A stretch of 64,000 nucleotides of DNA from Bacteroidales bacterium. GTDB taxonomy: Bacteria > Bacteroidota > Bacteroidia > Bacteroidales > UBA1715. Below, in pieces: positions 61,733-64,000 of the stretch; positions within the stretch are counted from its first letter, which is position 1, and the number at the start of each line of letters is the position of its first letter. The position numbers and the translations under genes were made by a program. The notes beneath the pieces were generated by a model. The model was not told where the DNA came from. It saw nothing but the letters and a program-made list of their open reading frames with translations, and did no database searches. Where the stretch lies: assembly GCA_016714605.1 (NCBI GenBank), contig JADKDL010000006.1, positions 232,187 to 296,186 of the forward strand. Reading direction: 5' to 3'.

Positions 61733-62177
61733 AGAGCCTTCTTTTTAATTCCTTGATTTGATTATAAAGTTGCTTAGCGACGCAGATTATTTAAGCCTTA
61801 TGGCGACGCAGTAGGTTGAGTGTTATTTTTTTAAAAGGCTCCGTAAGTTAGCGTATTTATTTTGCTAAGCTGCATTTATAGAGCATTTTTTTTTATTTTT
61901 TTACCAAAAATGTACCATTTGACACTATTTAATTAAGCCACCATACCTTTTAGAAACATAAAAGAACTCTATTCTGAAATTGATATTTCAACTCTTAAAT
62001 TCGCATATAAAATAATACAGTTAGCTTTAATGAACCATCTACGATTTTATAATTTCTAGAAGATATACTTGAGAATAAGTAGAGGAGAAGCCTTTAATCT
62101 ATAATAAGTTAATAGCTTTTGATTTAATATCTATAAACTGTTTTATTATATTGAGAACCAAAATGTATTTTAAACAT

Positions 62178-62185
62178 TATCTTTG
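62178..62185 (+). promoter_or_regulatory. Candidate -7 promoter box for the toxin-antitoxin operon
   Basis: TATCTTTG matches TAnnTTTG, 25 bp before the antitoxin ATG. A TTG 24 bp upstream could be the -33 element, one base longer than the usual spacing. Confidence 0.5.
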
Positions 62186-62209
62186 TAACAGTATTAATAT
62201 ATGTAAATT

Positions 62210-62437
62210 ATGAATGCAATAGAAAAACGTGATTATATATATAATTACCTTTACCTTCTCATAGATAATGATATAGAAGAGGTTTATAATAAAGTAAAGT
62301 CAATAGTAGAAAAGGAACTTGTTTTGTCTCAGTCTCAAGATGAAGAGCTTGATAGAAGAGTTACTCGGCATAAAAATGGCGAGTCTAAATCTTATACTTG
62401 GTCTGAATTGAAACAAAGAGTAAAATCAAATTCATGA
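62210..62437 (+). CDS. Antitoxin (addiction-module component family)
   Basis: 75-residue acidic protein with helical N-terminus (EKRDYIYNYLYLLIDNDIEEVYNKV) and a C-terminal tail with ELDRRVTRHKNGESKSYTWSE, matching the addiction module component (TIGR02574-like) family in which the end wraps the toxin. Its stop overlaps the toxin start by 4 bp (ATGA), the usual layout for such operons. Probably neutralises the ParE-type toxin and represses its own promoter. Located in a gap between HTCS and DUF5683, a common place for such modules. Confidence 0.85.
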   Translation: MNAIEKRDYIYNYLYLLIDNDIEEVYNKVKSIVEKELVLSQSQDEELDRRVTRHKNGESKSYTWSELKQRVKSNS

Positions 62438-62727
62438 ACTATACTGTATTATTAAAAGAAGAAGTTAATACAGATATTAAAGATGCCTATCAATGGTATG
62501 AGTCTAGACAAGAGAGTTTGGGCGAAAGGTTTCTTGAGGAATTGGAAGATTATATCAAAGTTTTAAAAATAAATCCGCAAATATATCAAGTTAGAAAAGG
62601 AAATAGAAGGTATTGTCCAATGAAAATATTTCCGTATTTATTAGTTTATGAGATTGAGGATAGAAATGTAGTTATTTATGCTGTATTTAATGCCTATCAG
62701 CATCCATTTCGATTAGATAAAAGATAA
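62434..62727 (+). CDS. ParE/RelE-family toxin
   Basis: 97-residue toxin of the ParE/RelE fold: VLLKEEVNTDIKDAYQWYESR at the start, LGERFLEELEDYIKVLKINP, and the strands YRVRKG-like QVRKGNRRYCPMKIFPYLLVYEI and VVIYAVFNAYQHPFRL that end this family. Targets of ParE-type toxins are gyrase, those of RelE-type are ribosome-bound mRNA; the sequence alone does not choose, but the YQHPxR ending is common in ParE-like members. Translationally coupled to the antitoxin. Confidence 0.88.
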   Translation: MNYTVLLKEEVNTDIKDAYQWYESRQESLGERFLEELEDYIKVLKINPQIYQVRKGNRRYCPMKIFPYLLVYEIEDRNVVIYAVFNAYQHPFRLDKR

Positions 62728-62800
62728 TATCAAGAAATATAAACATGATTTTATGTAAAAGTAGAATTAATTCCTTTTTTACACCACAATCTCAATTAAC

Positions 62801-63367
62801 CTAGAACCTAAAACTTAAAGAAACTCCGGTGCTTTTTGTCTCTGTTTGGTATGAAGGAGAAATTTGAAAAGTTAAATCGTCATCCATATCAAAATTATAT
62901 AAATGACCATCAACATTTGCATCGATAATAGTAAGGAAGTACCAAGCAGCGGTTATTAAGATAGAAAGATCTTTATATTTACGGTAGAAATCGCGTTGGC
63001 TTTTCAGATCTAGATTAGAATATTTCTGGTTATCTTTTACTACTACCCAGTCAGGGTGCTCAGTAGACATTTTGTAAAGATGCCTGAAATCATGATAATT
63101 GCTTGAATAGTAATTTATACCATAGCCCAATACCCCAAATACAACATAAACAATAGGAACCTTCCAGAATTTTCTGTTATAAATCTGCCCGGCTCCCGGA
63201 GCAACTGCCGAGAGTATTGCAGCCAACTTGGGACTGTGTTTTTTCTCTGCGCTATCGGCAAAAACAGTGTCACTCTCCGATAACTGAATCAGCGAATCAT
63301 TTGTTTCTTGTGCCTGAGTAGCACAAAACAGAACTGTAAATACAATAAAGAAGTAGATTTTTTTCAC
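62801..63367 (-). CDS. DUF5683 membrane protein
   Basis: About 188 residues with a signal peptide (IYFFIVFTVLFCATQAQ), a DSL-rich linker, then the conserved AAILSAVAPGAGQIYNRKFWK and a TM segment (VPIVYVVFGVLGYGINYY), followed by DLSILITAAWYFLTIIDANVDGHL. These match DUF5683, a Bacteroidota family of unknown role. The start is GTG at 63367 (MKKIYFF); a TTG two codons further up is possible. Separate from the T9SS cargo gene to the right. Confidence 0.8.
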   Translation of the reverse strand: MKKIYFFIVFTVLFCATQAQETNDSLIQLSESDTVFADSAEKKHSPKLAAILSAVAPGAGQIYNRKFWKVPIVYVVFGVLGYGINYYSSNYHDFRHLYKMSTEHPDWVVVKDNQKYSNLDLKSQRDFYRKYKDLSILITAAWYFLTIIDANVDGHLYNFDMDDDLTFQISPSYQTETKSTGVSLSFRF

Positions 63368-63497
63368 AATCAAAAAGTAATTAAAATCGAGTTGACGAAA
63401 TTACAGCTTTTTATTCAATTCATATCTACTAACGGTTAATTTTAAAAATATTGTGAAGGTTATATGGGTATAGATAACTGCTCATTGCTGGTAAGAA

Positions 63498-63530
63498 AAC
63501 CCTGCCGGAGTTTCAAACTTTGGCAGGGTT
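63498..63530 (-). terminator. Hairpin between DUF5683 and the T9SS cargo gene
   Basis: AACCCTGCC / GGCAGGGTT, a perfect 9-bp stem with a 15-nt loop, followed on the minus strand by TTTTCTT. It may act as a second terminator after the hairpin at 63552 or as a free-standing element. Confidence 0.5.
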
Positions 63531-63551
63531 GATTGAGAATATTAATAAAAA

Positions 63552-63581
63552 CACCCACAACCCAATAATGAGTTGTAGGTG
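63552..63581 (-). terminator. Intrinsic terminator of the T9SS cargo gene
   Basis: CACCCACAAC / GTTGTAGGTG hairpin (one mismatch) followed on the minus strand by TTTTTATTAAT, 30 bp past the stop codon. Confidence 0.75.
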
Positions 63582-63611
63582 AATTTTCAAAAACTAACTA
63601 ACAACTAAAAA

Positions 63612-64000
63612 CTATTTTACAAATAATGTTTTTGTAATTACCGTATTATCTACCGTTTCTATAAGCATAAGATATTCGCTCGGAAATAAGCCCGAAACAT
63701 CTACAGTATTTGTATCTTCTACGGTTTGTAGCAATACTCCTTTTATATCTACCAACTGAATTTTTTTACAATCAGCTCCTTGTACAGTTACCAGATGAGA
63801 AGATGGGTTTGGATATAGAAATACCAAATCATTATCTAGCGTTTCAACAGCTGTAGTGCCCGAGCCCGATTTTATGGTTATATCTAGATTTTCTACAGCA
63901 CTACTATTGCTTGACAAAGTTGTTTGTAGTTCGGCTGCTTTCTTACCGTTTACATCAACACGTACTTGGTAATTTGCCGCTGCCAGATTCTCAAATTTGT
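63612..64000 (-). CDS. C-terminal part of a T9SS cargo protein (5' end outside window)
   Basis: The frame is open to the right edge of the window, so only the last 129 residues are visible. It ends in a type IX sorting domain (VFLYPNPSSHLVTVQGADC ... LFPSEYLMLIETVDNTVITK). The part before it (FENLAAANYQVRVDVNGKK) looks like the end of a beta-sandwich repeat. The catalytic or binding part of this secreted surface protein lies beyond 64000, so its function cannot be told. Confidence 0.85.
   Translation of the reverse strand, partial: KFENLAAANYQVRVDVNGKKAAELQTTLSSNSSAVENLDITIKSGSGTTAVETLDNDLVFLYPNPSSHLVTVQGADCKKIQLVDIKGVLLQTVEDTNTVDVSGLFPSEYLMLIETVDNTVITKTLFVK

Larger units (their letters stand above)
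61591..62209. other. Intergenic region between HTCS and the toxin-antitoxin pair
   Basis: 619 bp holding a possible very short ORF (61661-61732), two direct GCGACGCAG repeats (61777-61785 and 61803-61811), a TTAGC / GCTAA stem near 61848-61868 followed by a T-rich run, and the promoter of the toxin-antitoxin operon. No larger gene is supportable. Confidence 0.5.

Overview
The window looks like a chromosomal segment of a low-GC Bacteroidota, probably Bacteroidales or Marinilabiliales-like. The evidence is type IX secretion (T9SS) C-terminal sorting domains, SprB-repeat surface proteins, a hybrid two-component system (HTCS), Bacteroidota-specific families (DUF6261, DUF4468, DUF5683, OstA-like), A-rich leaders with few Shine-Dalgarno sites, and several TAnnTTTG-type promoter boxes. 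No rRNA, tRNA, CRISPR array, transposase or phage gene was recognised. Assignments rest on reading the sequence; no search was run.

Layout. 0-9.5 kb: a chemotaxis block on the minus strand, with cheA-cheW-mcp as one operon plus two stand-alone MCP genes. A conserved 29-nt element lies upstream of each of the three transcription units. 9.7-11.9 kb: a Crp/Fnr regulator followed by a lipoprotein fusing an alpha/beta hydrolase to an isochorismatase-like domain. 12.2-13.0 kb: two decayed genes (a zf-TFIIB zinc finger and a VTT/DedA-like membrane protein). 13.8-19.2 kb: a nitrogen-fixation accessory module (nifB, NifX-like, Shethna-type 2Fe-2S ferredoxin, nifV, HEPN-like) with sigma-54-type promoter candidates, divergent from a serine acetyltransferase. 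nifHDKEN are not here. 19.3-21.3 kb: a compact three-gene operon of unknown function. 21.5-22.7 kb: a cluster of small hairpins ahead of a DUF6261 gene. 22.8-27.1 kb: a secreted glucanase set (GH5, GH16, multidomain GH16). 27.6-39.2 kb: an ECF sigma factor, a probable anti-sigma factor, a beta-barrel protein and a giant SprB-repeat T9SS adhesin, the last two interrupted by single-base frameshifts. 39.4-45.3 kb: envelope genes (WecA/TagO-type transferase, DUF4468, muramidase-like, MoxR ATPase, OstA-like, secreted nitroreductase). 45.7-57.3 kb: a composite type III restriction-modification island (Mod, four-helix bundle protein, AlbA-type ATP-binding protein, Res, PLD/SNF2 helicase, DUF4391), with hairpin-forming TTAATTG-type arrays in several of its intergenic gaps. 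57.5-61.6 kb: an HTCS regulator. 62.2-62.7 kb: a ParE-type toxin-antitoxin pair. 62.8-64 kb: a DUF5683 membrane protein and the end of a T9SS cargo protein.

Two themes stand out. First, short palindromic or hairpin-forming repeats of several families are dispersed through intergenic and even coding DNA. Second, several genes (barrel protein, giant adhesin, helicase, mod, VTT protein) are split by one- or two-base indels in short repeats. Either the sequence carries indel errors or these surface and defence genes are decaying or variable; raw-read inspection would decide. The most promising uncharacterised items are the shared chemotaxis element, the three-gene operon at 19.3-21.3 kb, the hairpin cluster before DUF6261, and the repeat-rich defence island.
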